Source of the DNA: Schistosoma mansoni
Taxonomy: Eukaryota > Platyhelminthes > Trematoda > Strigeidida > Schistosomatidae
Reading direction: 5' to 3'
Length of the DNA: 64,000 bases
NCBI RefSeq assembly: GCF_000237925.1
Contig: NC_031497.1
Span: forward strand, 2,845,295-2,909,294
How positions within the stretch are numbered: the stretch's first letter is position 1; each line of letters begins with the position of its first letter. The translations under genes and the position numbers were made by a program. The notes under the pieces are model-generated. The model made no database searches. It was not told the origin of the DNA and saw only the letters and a list, made by a program, of their open reading frames with translations. Shown here one piece after another: positions 47,401 to 59,461 of this stretch.

Positions 47401-50400
47401 TTGAATAGGAGGATTCAATTTTCTAAGGTATAAACCTGAGTAATTATGCACTGTTTGAATGACTTCAAATGACATAGGACGCCATTGAGATGAATTCTAA
47501 TTATGAAAAAATGGAAAAAGAGATTAACATCCAATAAAGAAGTACAAAATAAAGTATCTTTTCGAAACTAAATTTAGAGAAAATATAAAATATTTACTGT
47601 TCAGTGACTGAATAGTTAATAGTATGAATGGGGTGAGATAAAGCAAAATATAGAATCAATTAAAGTATATTCTATGACTGCTTATCACACATCTTAATAT
47701 TAATTTCTTACTAACTTAATTGTAAGATCCTTATTAATTTAATAATTTTTGAGGTCTCCTTAACCAGTAGAAAATCACAATTAGCTAACCAGAATAAAAA
47801 CGATGGGTTGGGTATTTATGTGAGATCTAGAAATCCCGCTTTTTGCATGTCCCATATGTAAATTGTAAAAGCAGAATAGTTAAAAATCAGAATAATAAAA
47901 AGTACTGGTAACTACTATTCTAAATATCGGTTTACTTTTAATGCAGGTTTATGAAATTGGAAATTCCTGTGTTTAGACAGTCGTGTAAAAAGACGCTGTA
48001 AGGGAGTTGGAGAGGTACTTGTTAACAACATAAAATAGAAGCATAAATCTTTTCCACATTTCCCTTTTTTCTTTTGTTTGGAGGTCAAGGCTAGGGATAA
48101 GAATGGGTTAAAAATTCAGTGTCAGATGTTCAAATGCCAGACGTGTTAAATTATTTATCGAAGCTTTCGAGTTTTGGTAGAGTTTTAGAATGTTCTTCTT
48201 CATATACTGATATATTTACCATTTTAGTGTCTTCATTCATAATTTCAAATGCTAACAATATATTTCTTTGAATCAGCTTGTAATGAATGTCTTTCAGCTC
48301 TGCTTTAATATAACTTATTATGATTGGTGCTATTACGCCAGGAGCAAGGTGTTTTGTGTGAAAAACCGCATACTTGTCATAACATAAATAATGGATAGCT
48401 TTGTAATTCTTTTCGACTTTCAGTTGTTGTGATTTACAGCTTATTTCTTGTTTGTTTTATTAACAAAAGATTATTCATCTCTGAGCTGACTGCTTTTCAA
48501 TTTTTTACCATGGTATTCTGTTGAGAGTTTAGTGATTTCTAAATTGCAAATATCACTGAATAACTATCTGTCACTTTTAAGATAAGAAGCATTTGAAGAA
48601 CTAACTTCACATGGATGTAAAGCTGATCATCTTCCTATAATTGGTATGAATTTACGTCGAAAAACCAACCATTTCAATAGGACTTTGTAATAAGCATTAA
48701 GTTAAGGAGTCTCCAAGTAATTTATTGACTTCGTTAGCATATGAAACCCTTTACGACTTAAAAGTGAAACGTTTTTATAAAACAATCTAACTCAAGGAAC
48801 CCAAGTTAACTAATCATTCTCTAAAGTTAGAAACTTTAAAAATTACAAAGGAAGTTTTCAAAAATTCGAAAATGTTTAAGTAAACTGCTTCATAATTTAG
48901 CAAGTTGCAACGTGTTAAAAAGTTGTTACTGGTACAAATATTATAGGTATTTTCCAAGTAAAGAATTATCGATACTTTTGAATTAAATACCCACCTTTAA
49001 ATTAAAAAGACAATGTACTACTTTGTCAGTTGGTTGAATATTGGCATAAAATGAACTGTTATTGTATAAACATCCAATGTTATAGAATGGAGAAGGATAG
49101 ATTTTCTGTTCACAAAAACCAGTTGTATGAATATAACAACGACCGGTTATACTATCCCAGAAAGTGATTCGTTGATAATCATCCTGGAATTTAAAGTTGA
49201 AGTAGTCAAAACGTCATGAAGCAAACCAGAATGATGCCATGTTCTTAATTAGTTACAGTTAAATATCATTTATCAGGTATTTTTATGTATCGGATGCTCC
49301 CAGGGAAATTTCACTGTTATTCATGACAATAGGAACCAGAACGTCGAATAATTTAAAATTGTTCAAGCATCTTAATATACTTTAATTATATTAACACTCA
49401 TGACAAAGATAAACGGCAACAAATGGATAAATTTAAGCATAAACTGTGTTATAAGTAACTATCATGATCCTCAGACGAAAATTCATAATGAATTATCTAA
49501 ATAATGTGTTCAGGGACTTCGTCGGATTATAGATGAATATAGTAATAAGACATGGAATACAGAGCTTATAAATTTGTTTTCGCAATAACTGAAATCGTTG
49601 TACAATCACTTCAGTATCTGGTGTCTTCTAAGCTATTTCACCTCTTAAACTTCCTGACAGTTTATATTCTAATCGAATAATATTCAGATTTAATATAGTG
49701 TTGATACTGCTGAGGGATTAATATCAAAACACGCTAGTATCACGGACACTTTATATGAGTTCATCAGTTTCAGTGATAAGATCAGACTTCATCCCAATAG
49801 ACTTTTACAATTTAAACAAGGCCGAAACGAAAACATTTGCAGAATAAAATAAATTAATTGTATTTTGAGGCTACTTATCAGTTGCTAATGACCTAAAGTT
49901 ACAATCAGTTAGATTATTATAAACAAAGTTTTTCAAATCATAGTCAATGAAGTTGAGTTAGTAAAAACAAAGGAAAACACTAACGTAGTTATCGAGGGTG
50001 ATTAGTATTTATATGTTGAATATGAAGTTATATAAAGAAGGTTGTGATATTATGGCAAGTAGTTAGGAAACAAAATGAAAAAGTTTTGTTAAATGATTGA
50101 TATTTTAGACAATCAAACGCTATGGTTGATATAAGATAAAAATAAGCCTCGTCAACATGCGTAAATCTATTATAAACTAAAACTGAGAGATTATGCAAGT
50201 TCCAGCAACCGTAAAAATTTTTAATTCTCAATCAGTGGTTTGCCACGCTTTCTTTCTGTGCATAAAGGTTAGACCTACAGTTCCTGGCGGCAGTATAATC
50301 TAAAAAAGGGAACTAAATGATGCATACCTAAATGCTTACCTACGTACGCCTGTTACCCCTCATGGAGGGACAAAGGCCGCCCATCATGTTTCACCGGCCA

Positions 50401-53400
50401 CATCTGTCCTTGACTCTCCTTTCCAGTTGTTTCCTGTCACTATTCATTCATCTCATATCCGCTTTCAATTATCAGCCTAATGCGTCCCATGGTTTTCCAC
50501 TTTCCTTCTTCCTCCTCGATTCCAAGTTGAGGTTTGCTTTGTGATGCAGTTTGATGATTTCCGTAATGTATGTTCTATCCATTTATTTATTTGAACACAT
50601 AAACATTGGTACAAGGAGGCACCCAACTCATATGCGCCACACAAAACAATGAGATATATAGTAGTTATCAATGATTTGTATGAGGGCTGTAATATTTCCC
50701 CAGTGCCCAAACCGAAGCAGGTGGATTTTTTAGAGGTCAAATCCGGAGCCTTTGACCTGTAGGTCTAAAACCAGGTAGATTTTTCCCTAATGAAGTCTTG
50801 GGTAGACACTGAAAACAGTTTTACATCATTTCGAAGTCCAGGCCCCGGCTGTTCTCTAAGGAAACAGTAAGAGTATGTTTAGTAGCTGAGAAATGCTAGC
50901 GGGAAGAGAAGACCAACACAATGTGTTCCCCAGTCTTCCACTTTCCGTTTCCCTCCTTAATTCCAAATTAGCGCTTAACTCGTGATGCAGTTTGATTTCC
51001 ACAATGTATCTCTTCCCACCTCCATCGTCTATTCCAAATTTCCTCTTGAGATGGAAGCTAATTTGTTCTCTTCCACGGTAGACTTTTGCTGATGGTATCC
51101 GACCAACGCAAATTCAGTATCTTGAGTAAACAATTACTTATAAATACTTTTACATGTTTCATTATGGTTGTGGTAGTTTGTTAAGCTTCAGTTCTGCATA
51201 ATAGAACTGTCTTGGTGTTTGTGTTGAAGATTCTGACTTCGATATTGGTTGACAGATAGTTGTTTTGAGTTCCATATGTTGTTAAATTGTAGGAATGCTG
51301 TACTCGCTTGTCCAATTCTTGTATTTACGTCCACATCGGATCCTCCTTGTGTCATCGATGATGCTGACCATTCAGTTACGTGAAAGTTTCCATCTGTTCC
51401 AGAGTCTCTCTGTCAAGTGTGATTGGGTTGGTGTACACCGTGTTGTGTTTTTAGGATCTTGATTTTTTCCTTGTGTATGTTGAGGCCTACTGATGCAGAG
51501 GCTTACGCTACATTGGATTTCTTCACCTATATTTGTTGGTGTATATGGTATAGGATAGCTAGGTCATCCACGAAGTACAAATCGAGTAGCTGCACTCAAG
51601 TTGTCTATCATATGCTTTCCCTGAAATATGGAGGTTTGTATAATCCGATCTGCTGCCGGGACAACGAGAAAAAAGGAGGGGTGAGCAACCTTTTGTTGAC
51701 TCGGGTTCTCACTTGGAGTGCATCTGTCAGATATCCTCCATGCACCACTTTGTATTGTGGTCCGCCGTATGAATTCCGTATGGTTGTTACAGTTTTATCA
51801 ATTACTCACTCCATATTTCATCTTGGCAACCACCAGGTGATGATCTGAAACTATATCAGCTCCTTAGTAATAATTTTAAACGCCTTTGGAATGTCCACAC
51901 TATGTCCACCGTTAATTGAGTGTCCAGTGATCGCAAACACAGACATTTTACGTTCTTCAACAAATAGCACGTAATAGCGGGGACGTAAGAAGGACTGGAA
52001 GAATGCCACACACAAGATATATATACCCATCGAAAGCTGTTTGAAGGTAACTGAATAATTTAGACGTACGACAAAATACTACTTAGCAGTAGTCAAATTA
52101 AAGACTATAATTTTTTCATTTACTTTCAGGGAACAAAATCCTGACCCTGGACTCCACTACTTGCACTATCTGAATCTAAGTATATTGTTCCTCTGATTTA
52201 CGTCTGCATTTTTCAACTTGTTATTAAAAACTTACAGAACAAACAACGACCCATGCATATAAATATGAGGAAGTAGTCATTTGCTGCTTATCCATATTGA
52301 GTTGACTTGTGCCTAAAGCAACGTATGCTTCAATTCCATAACCCAATAGTAGAGAGCATAAAAGGTTTGCATGATCTGCTACGTCACCACAGTTTGAAGA
52401 AACAAAAGCCAGTCCTAGAAAAATGGAATATATTATCATTAAAATAAGTTTTAAATAAACATGGACGTTTATATTGTAAGTTCGAGTAAAACTGCAGGAA
52501 TAAACTTCCAAAAAGCCTAATCTGTCTAATAAAATATTATAATGATAGATACTGTCAAATCAGTAATTCACTGATAGGAATGATCACCGAACCGTGGATG
52601 AACATACTTCAGAGAACATGACCACTACACAAGTGACGAAATCCATCAGGTCTTTCAAGTTCTGTAATACAAAAAGATGAATGACTGCTTAATAAAAAAT
52701 GTCACCAATTGAAATGGATGTTTTTCGGCACACCATCTTAATTTTTCCTCTAGAACAAAAATACTAAATAATAGACGAGCATAAGCTTTATTATCTCTAT
52801 GAAATTATTTAACATTACAGTTTTTCCGACCATTATATGACTACTATGGTTTGGACGATGAGCAACAGTAGAATTCTGTACATACTTTGACCCAAGCAGG
52901 ATTTGTAAATGCAGATAATACTGAAGACCCTATTCAATGATCTCATATACTCACACATAGCGATATAAATAACAGGCAGATAAAGTCTTTAACGAATAAT
53001 ATATTTCTATGAGAATTCGAATGATTGACAGTTAGAACTGACTTTGAATAAAAATTTTCATTTGCCCATCTTTCAAAATACTTCTGCCTACTTCTTTTTC
53101 ACTACCCAAATATAAATTTATTTAATTAAGTTGTAATTTGGTCTAACTCAGTAAGCAAGTAAAGGTCTGTTTCCAATTATACTTTTTATGTATGAATGAG
53201 TAATGCGATTTACGGGTCCGAAATGAAATAAATGGAGAAGGTTTCAAACTGAAAATCCAGTGACGAAACGCCTGGCGGTATTCATAGGAATGAAAAGACA
53301 AAAATTGAGTAGGAAGGTGATGTTTAGTTACACTTACCAGAACACCAACGTTCTTTTATCCCAACCCCGACGCCATGAAAGGGTTCATAGGGTATACTTG

Positions 53401-56400
53401 AAACGAAGCGTGCGGCTATATATGGGGTTTCAAGAATATGACTCACACTGAGAGGATTTACGAAGTTACATACGAATCTGACAAAACAAAACACACGTAA
53501 AAGAATGAAGAAATCAAGTTTCAAACATTCCAATAAAGATCTAAATAACTAATTTTAACATGTTCTGTTCTGCAGTCGCTTGAGTTCACTGCTTCTGAAC
53601 AAAGTTCCTAAGTGCGGACTCGACTGGGAGTGAGAGGACAGTTTTTATTGACCGAGCTGAATCAAAAATATATGCATAAGTCATTCTTAAATATAGGAAA
53701 ATGTGAGTCAAAAAATTAGTCCAGATTTTCGACGAACTGCTTATGTTTATTTAACCATAAATTTAAGCCAGACTTTTTTCAGTAGCGTGCCCTCCAGAAT
53801 TTCTCACTTATCATTTGGTTTATGTATGATTGGCCTAACGTATCAAAAAGTCTTATTAAGTTATTGTCAACAAATTTTTTCACATGATTAAAACCCTCTG
53901 TCGTTTGCGGTAGAGAAGAAGGAAAGAAATGTATATTTATGATATTGTGAATATAAATCTCACTGGTTTACGAATCAACATGCATTATAAAACACCAACT
54001 ATGGCTTGCATGAACAGTAGGCTTTCTATACCGTTAAAGAGTTCAATACTTAGTTATTTTATAGGAAAACAAGCTGTATTCACAACCCATGATGCTAAAC
54101 TGAATAAGAGACTGCTTTTTCTATATTTTAACTGTTTAAATTGAACATTAGAGATGAAAAATATCCTCTAAGTGGGTAAATCTCCACGAACTCTATTCTA
54201 TATTACTCATTAAATTATCAAAGTAATTCAACACTGACTTGTCTTAAATGAATAGTACTTCATAAGTTAGTGTATACGAATTAAAATTTCTCAAGTTTGT
54301 TTATTTATCCTAAGCAGATATCGATAAGAGGAAACTTGTTTTGGAATAAACTATTTAAAGTAAATTTGTGGGAACGATTTGCCATACCAAATATATCTGT
54401 GGTACCACTTAAAAAAAGAGTAGACATTTCATCATATAACACTGAAATAATAATGTTATATCTAGAGCTTTGATTCTTACAATGCCGTATACTACTAGAC
54501 TACTTGAACGATCGAACCCGCAACGCTGCAAGAGAGAAGACAGAAGACTAGTAAGTAGGAATTTTATTCCCCAAAACAGCGTCAAAATATGGTACAGAAA
54601 TCTCATGTATTTATAGTTTTTGGCCGAAAGTAAATCATCATTTCGGACAACCAGTAGGGGGTCATTCCTATCTATCCAATAGGGAAGCTACACGTCGACA
54701 TTCTAGAATATTCCCCTAGCAATGATTGGATGGAATGTCTTCGGCTCTTTCTGAGCTTCTTGAGGCTTCCTAGAGTTTACCAACGAGCCATCCTTACAAA
54801 TAAAAAATCACTTCTTATATTTTTAGTCAAGTCTGGTATAAATGTGTCAATTTTCTTAGGCCAAATAATCTGGCTAGACGTAAAAGCTTGTCAAATTTAG
54901 GATCTTTATTTTAATCAACTCTTCGTTTAACAACATGTTCATTAAAATAAACCAATGATTTAAAAAAAACGATTAGTTTAAATTCGATCTTAAACACAGA
55001 CAGATTTATGTTGATAATAACTGCAGTAGTCATCACAACAGCTATATGGGATGAAGATCATTGAAATATACTACTACTATAGTATTTTTAGGCTGAAACA
55101 GTCATTATTTTCTACAGTATTCAGTGAAGAGGACGTTTAACAGTTTTTTTATTTCACTGAATTGATAAGCAAGATATCTTATTACATATAGTACTTAAAT
55201 ATTTCAAATTATTTTGTCAAGTCCGTTAGTCTTTAAGAAAAAATTAATAAATATAAGAAACATGTTCAAAAGCAAACTAACTGTACGTCCATTTTCATCA
55301 GTTGCAAATATTTTAATAAGACGTTCAGAAAAGAATCCTTCACGTAATTGTGTTAATTCACGCCACCATTGACGAACATAATTAGTGAATGTATTTTCTC
55401 TTTCCAATGATCGATTTGATTCTAGTTGAAAATGTGCTTGAATAAGTGAAGGTGATAATTGTTTTAGTTTAAAAGTTTGATGATTAATTACACCAGATGG
55501 ATTTGAATCAAATATTTGCTTTACTGGATCACACCATTTTGTATTGATAGATACGTTAGGACATATTAGAGAAAGACGTAAATCAAGAATACCCGCAGGT
55601 ACCTATAAAAAGTTAATTTCATGAAACATTTCTAGCACCTTAGAAAAGGATTTGTAAAAATAAACAGCTTCATTATCATAACTCGAGAATCTTCGCAATT
55701 TAATTCCACTGACACTGTGATCAGTTGCAAACTAACGATCTTTCAGCCAATGAGACGTGGTCTCATAGACCCGCCAATAAGACATATATCTTGTTTATAA
55801 AACTTGACCCTTAGGCAAACGTGTTACTATTTTGGATTTTTCAGAATTCAATTGTTGTATGTATTTATTGAGATATATAGCATAAGAAATACTAAACTGA
55901 CAACGCTTGTGCTAGTGTGTATGATTCAGAGTCTTATGACTCACAAACCTTTCATCATGCATCGCAGATAATGGTTAGTCAACTCAGCAGCTTAATGAAA
56001 TTACAAGCTCAAAGACATAACGCCTATGGTATTTTTTGATAAATACCATAATTTCAGAATGAAAATGCCTAAAATATTTTTGACTAACTGATTGTGGTGT
56101 CAACTCACTTAAATAGAAATAGGTTAAACACATTGACAAGAATCTGGTGGTTCATAGTCTGCGAGTTAATTTTGACAATTACAGTCATGATGAACTGCCA
56201 TTAAAGACTAAAAGCTTACTTGATATGCCTTAATCTCTTGTTCAGTATAACTGGTTTAAAAGAACATTAACATTCTGTACTTCGTACATGACCCAAATTC
56301 ATCAGAAATAACTATATTTATGACCATCGTGACACTCAAGATAAATGAGATTAAAGTTAGAGAACATTATGAAATAATAAACGTAAATACATTGATCTCA

Positions 56401-57008
56401 CTGAATAGCCTCAGAAAAAAGAAGGTAGGGATCAGAGAATGGAGATGATAAGCGGTGCTAACTAGAATCAATTTTATTTGAATACCAAATTTCAGTCCAC
56501 TTGTAACCATTTTGATACTTTCAAACTTTCACCTCTTCATCAGGAATGTGAAAACTCAGACAAAACTACTGGCCTACTAGTTTCTACGTTACAGTTTAAT
56601 AATTCTCGAAATATATCACACAAGTTCCTGCTTTAGTAAATAAATAAAACAATTTATCTAATTATTTGATTTTTTTCCCATTAAAAGATGTTGTTCAATT
56701 GTTTAGGTTAAATATGCAAAAGTTTTATTTTAAAAAAGGACTATCCATCTAATAAGTATTTTAACTGCTGAGAAAAGTTACTAACTTACATTACAGTCTG
56801 GATCGGCACTTTGTAGTTCTATGGATACGTCATTAGTCCAGTGGTTTAAGTTTACTTCTTTACATTTAGAATTGCCCATAAAATATGGACGCCAGTCAAA
56901 GTAGGTTGATGAGATCAAACTTCTTTTTCCAGGTGAAAACACATTTGATGTGATTACGATTTGTACAAAAGCAACTGGTCTATCGAACAGCAAATTTTCA
57001 AGGGTCAC
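44475..57008 (-). CDS. CEP76: CEP76 homologue, centriole duplication regulator (7 exons seen, N-terminus missing)
   Basis: Exons in transcript order: 57008-56790, 55602-55282, 53477-53338, 52414-52236, 49183-48995, 47496-47107, 44657-44475 (TAA at 44477-44475), about 540 aa of an expected 660 or so. They follow human CEP76 in order: a C2-like part ([30 protein letters not shown]), [14 protein letters not shown] and [34 protein letters not shown], the transglutaminase-like [49 protein letters not shown], and the C-terminal [20 protein letters not shown] to [12 protein letters not shown]76 restrains centriole reduplication in vertebrates. All phases agree except between the second and third exons seen, where the donor at 55282 is phase 0 and the next exon needs two bases, so a small exon may be missing. 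Introns carry RTE, LTR and SINE insertions. Confidence 0.92.
45105..45182 (-). repeat. Smα 5' fragment
   Basis: The reverse complement gives GGTTGGAGTCCCAGAGTAAAC and ATCAACCCTAGGATGCAG, the 5' part of the Smα unit seen at 34896. The ribozyme is missing. Confidence 0.5.
46876..47025 (-). repeat. Smα-type hammerhead SINE in CEP76 last intron
   Basis: Read on the minus strand: tRNA-like TTACTGAGTTCGAATCCTG, CATCAACTCTGGGATACAGG, CATCCAACTGATGAGTCC, TAGGACAAAACGCG, GTC, TATTCCACTGC. CUGAUGA and the GUC cleavage triplet are intact, but GAAA reads AAAA. TAATAATGA occurs on both sides. Confidence 0.75.
50330..50580 (-). mobile_element. RTE LINE 3' fragment (copy 5a)
   Basis: The minus-strand translation gives [20 protein letters not shown] and the GGRRKVEN zone, ending at TGTTACCCC on the plus strand. 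It lies in a CEP76 intron. Confidence 0.75.
50581..50925 (-). mobile_element. unclassified retroposon between two RTE pieces
   Basis: On the minus strand this block ends TTGTACCAATGTTTATGTG TTCAAATAAATAAAT, an A-rich repeated tail typical of a non-LTR retroposon. No protein similarity was seen. It separates two RTE fragments that overlap in content. Confidence 0.45.
50926..51870 (-). mobile_element. RTE LINE fragment (copy 5b)
   Basis: The minus-strand pieces match the RTE C-terminal half: a [17 protein letters not shown] stretch near 51480, a [16 protein letters not shown] stretch near 51350 and [19 protein letters not shown] near 51740. It repeats the WIGHTLRK zone present in 5a, so these are two insertions, not one split copy. 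It is degenerate. Confidence 0.75.
52124..52185 (+). repeat. Smα 3' scrap
   Basis: CCTGACCCTGGACTCCACTACTTGCACTATCTG resembles the segment after the ribozyme in Smα (GGATTCCACTGCTAGCCACTAT). Confidence 0.35.
54454..54798 (-). mobile_element. solo LTR with 5-bp TSD in CEP76 intron
   Basis: It begins TGTTATATC and ends CCTTACA, flanked by AATAA at 54449-54453 and 54799-54803. On the minus strand it reads TGTAAGG...TATAACA with TATAAATA and, downstream of it, GGGGAATAAAATTCC, the expected promoter and poly(A) order. It is a fossil. Confidence 0.7.
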
Positions 57009-57960
57009 CTTAAGAAAACAACGATGCATAAGTATTGTTGATAAATATCGAATTCCGCATAAAGATAAAGTTACCAACTTTTTGTTTCATCTTCAACTGC
57101 TAGAAAGTTAGACTAAAACACTTCTTCGTATATATGTATATTCTATAGGTATTTAGACTGTATTAGTTTAGCTACTGATGTTACCGGTTAGCAATATACT
57201 TAGTTTTACTTAATCTTCTTAAATCTTTTTAAGCTGGTAGCCAGAAATGTTAAACTTTGAATTTCTCAACTGAAAAGTAGTGTTAACTAAATTTTCGTGC
57301 GCGACACTTTTGAGTAAAACAGTTTTTGTTTGATTAAGCGACCTTGCTAATCACATAGGACTGTTGTTTTTTATTGTACGCAGATAATATTAAAATGTGA
57401 AGGATAGCACATGAGCAAGAAAAACCAGTTTCGAAAACAATTACGTTAAGGTATTTGAATAGTTCAATTTTTGGCAGATATGAATTAATGTGATCAATCG
57501 AGTAACCAGATCAATAAGTCATCAGTGTGACAAAAGACCCAATGGTCATAATTACGGTTACTCAGCCTGGAGGCTTATGAAAATCTTCAGGACATTGCCT
57601 AAGACTTAAAAAGGCTTTGTAACTTTGCACACATGCTGCTGTAAGTTTCTGAAAGCCTATAGAAATACAAGTGAAGTTCAAATACAAAACATCAAACGCG
57701 ACTATAAAGTTCACAGCCTAAGTAGTCCAAACTAGTAACCAGATGTTACCTAGAGCAGAACTGGCGGTTCCTATGATAAACTAAAATACTAGAATCAATG
57801 ATTTAAAAGTCGTTCAAGGTCCCGTCCAATTCATTATTAAGTAAACAAGATTTATCTATCATATATGCACCAGAGAGCGTTATTTATTCGCTGAAATACA
57901 GTTTTTATCTTGTCCTTACACTACGTCAAGATTTAAAAGCCCCAAAGTACTTTTTGCTTA
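57009..57960. other. non-coding stretch upstream of the first CEP76 exon seen
   Basis: The missing CEP76 N-terminal exons were looked for here on the minus strand and not found. Weak LINE-like similarity may begin near 57500. Confidence 0.35.
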
Positions 57961-57964
57961 ACTA

Positions 57965-58225
57965 AAGTACTCCTTATGTAACAGGAGAATGCGACACTTC
58001 TGCTAAATACTTTTAAAGATTGTACTCAACACTCATCCAACTGAAGAAAACGGTGACCTTCGTATTACTATGTCGAAAATATTTTTTTCCGAAGAGACTG
58101 GTTGCCCCAGAAAGTTTAACATTGAGGTCAAATTATTTACTTATAAGTTTCATTTATCGTATCAAGTGATGGACTTTTGGAATAATTTACCAGGAAATGT
58201 TATCAGCATTTTCGGTGGCTACGAT
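57965..58225 (+). mobile_element. old CR1/L2-like LINE C-terminal remnant
   Basis: The plus-strand frame gives ILLKIVLNTHPTEENGDL, then CPRKFNIEVKLFTYKF, then SYQVMDFWNNLPGNVIS. The order RRxRGDL-xxxFKI, RGHxxKIEV and RVxxxWNxLPxxVV is the hallmark of CR1/L2 ORF2 C-termini. It is a short diverged fragment, not the same family as the LINE next door. A splice-like GTGAGT after it made me consider a host exon first. Confidence 0.5.
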
Positions 58226-59461
58226 GTGAGTAACACTTAGTCCTAATTATACTGCAAATTTCGAGTAGTAACAATGTTCACCTAACCTACTTTTCCTATT
58301 GCTGAAGACTAAAGACGATGATGGTTAGAATAAAAAAATGAGAATACTAGACCAGTCATGTAAAGAATGATCCAAAAGTAAAGAAAGCACTGTCAGAAAG
58401 TCTAGCATGTTGAAATAAAAAAAATCGACTATGAACAATCAATGCGTATTAATAAGTTCATTTTATGGGGCTTATTTATCACTAAAATGATAACTGCTAA
58501 CTTTGAAGCATAAATGTTTATATATGGAGATTCTAGCCCCAACACACAGTAATAGTTTTTTCTAAGGATATAAGTGTACGAGTGTATTTTGATATGCACT
58601 CACACGTCCTATTTTTTCTTTTCCAGCACGGCTGGGAAAGAACAATGAAGTTTATGAAGAACCGAGATTTCGATTGTACTTTGTTTTACAATTACTATAC
58701 TGTATTTTATGGCTCATTGTAGTTAAGAGAGACGACCAGCCGCTGCTAAACATAGCAAGCTGTCATAAGAGTGTTTACCAACGACAACCTCGGTGAGTTT
58801 AAACTTCTGGCTGACCACATGGTAGGGTCATCACTACCTCACTAGGGGGAGGAGTGATCTGTAGCTGTAAATAAGTCCTCAAAATCAATAGCTCTGTAAG
58901 TGTTCGACATTGGATGCTGACCACATTCGTTTTAATGGACTCATTTAGCTGAAGACGCTCGGTCATGGATCCGTACCAGATCACGTTACAGAACGGTGTG
59001 GGAAACACCTCCTACGATCATAAGCCAGATTAGATCACTCACTTCTCGATATATTGACAACCCAACCTCCTCGCTTCTGACTTCCAATTTTAACTGGGTG
59101 GGCAAGATTCGATTATAAAAGGTGTTACTGGTAAAGAGTTGTCAAACTACAATACTGGTGGTATCTTCAACGTAATAATAATTTCCCGCGCTATTTAAAA
59201 AGGACAGTGGTATTTTTCCTCGTTTGAGTAAATTCTATTGTTTTGATCGTTATTAACGTATCAAGACTACTGTTTTTATACTTTGATTGAATTTATTTCA
59301 GTTAAAGTATTCTATTAGAGTATCATTTTTGGTATCCTAAATAGTTTTATCGTCGGTACTCCAGAGTACCTTTGTTTTTCTATTGTGTCTGTTAGTACTT
59401 TAGTCCTAACTATTTATAGTTTTTTTCTACTTATAGTCAACACTCACTTTCGCATCCTAAA

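Noticed and set aside
58116-58705. A possible two-exon host gene (frame ending at GTGAGT, then a CAG acceptor and a short frame)
   Set aside because: The first part follows the CR1/L2 ORF2 C-terminal pattern (PRKFNIEVK, FWNNLPGNV), so a LINE remnant explains it better; the second part has no similarity.
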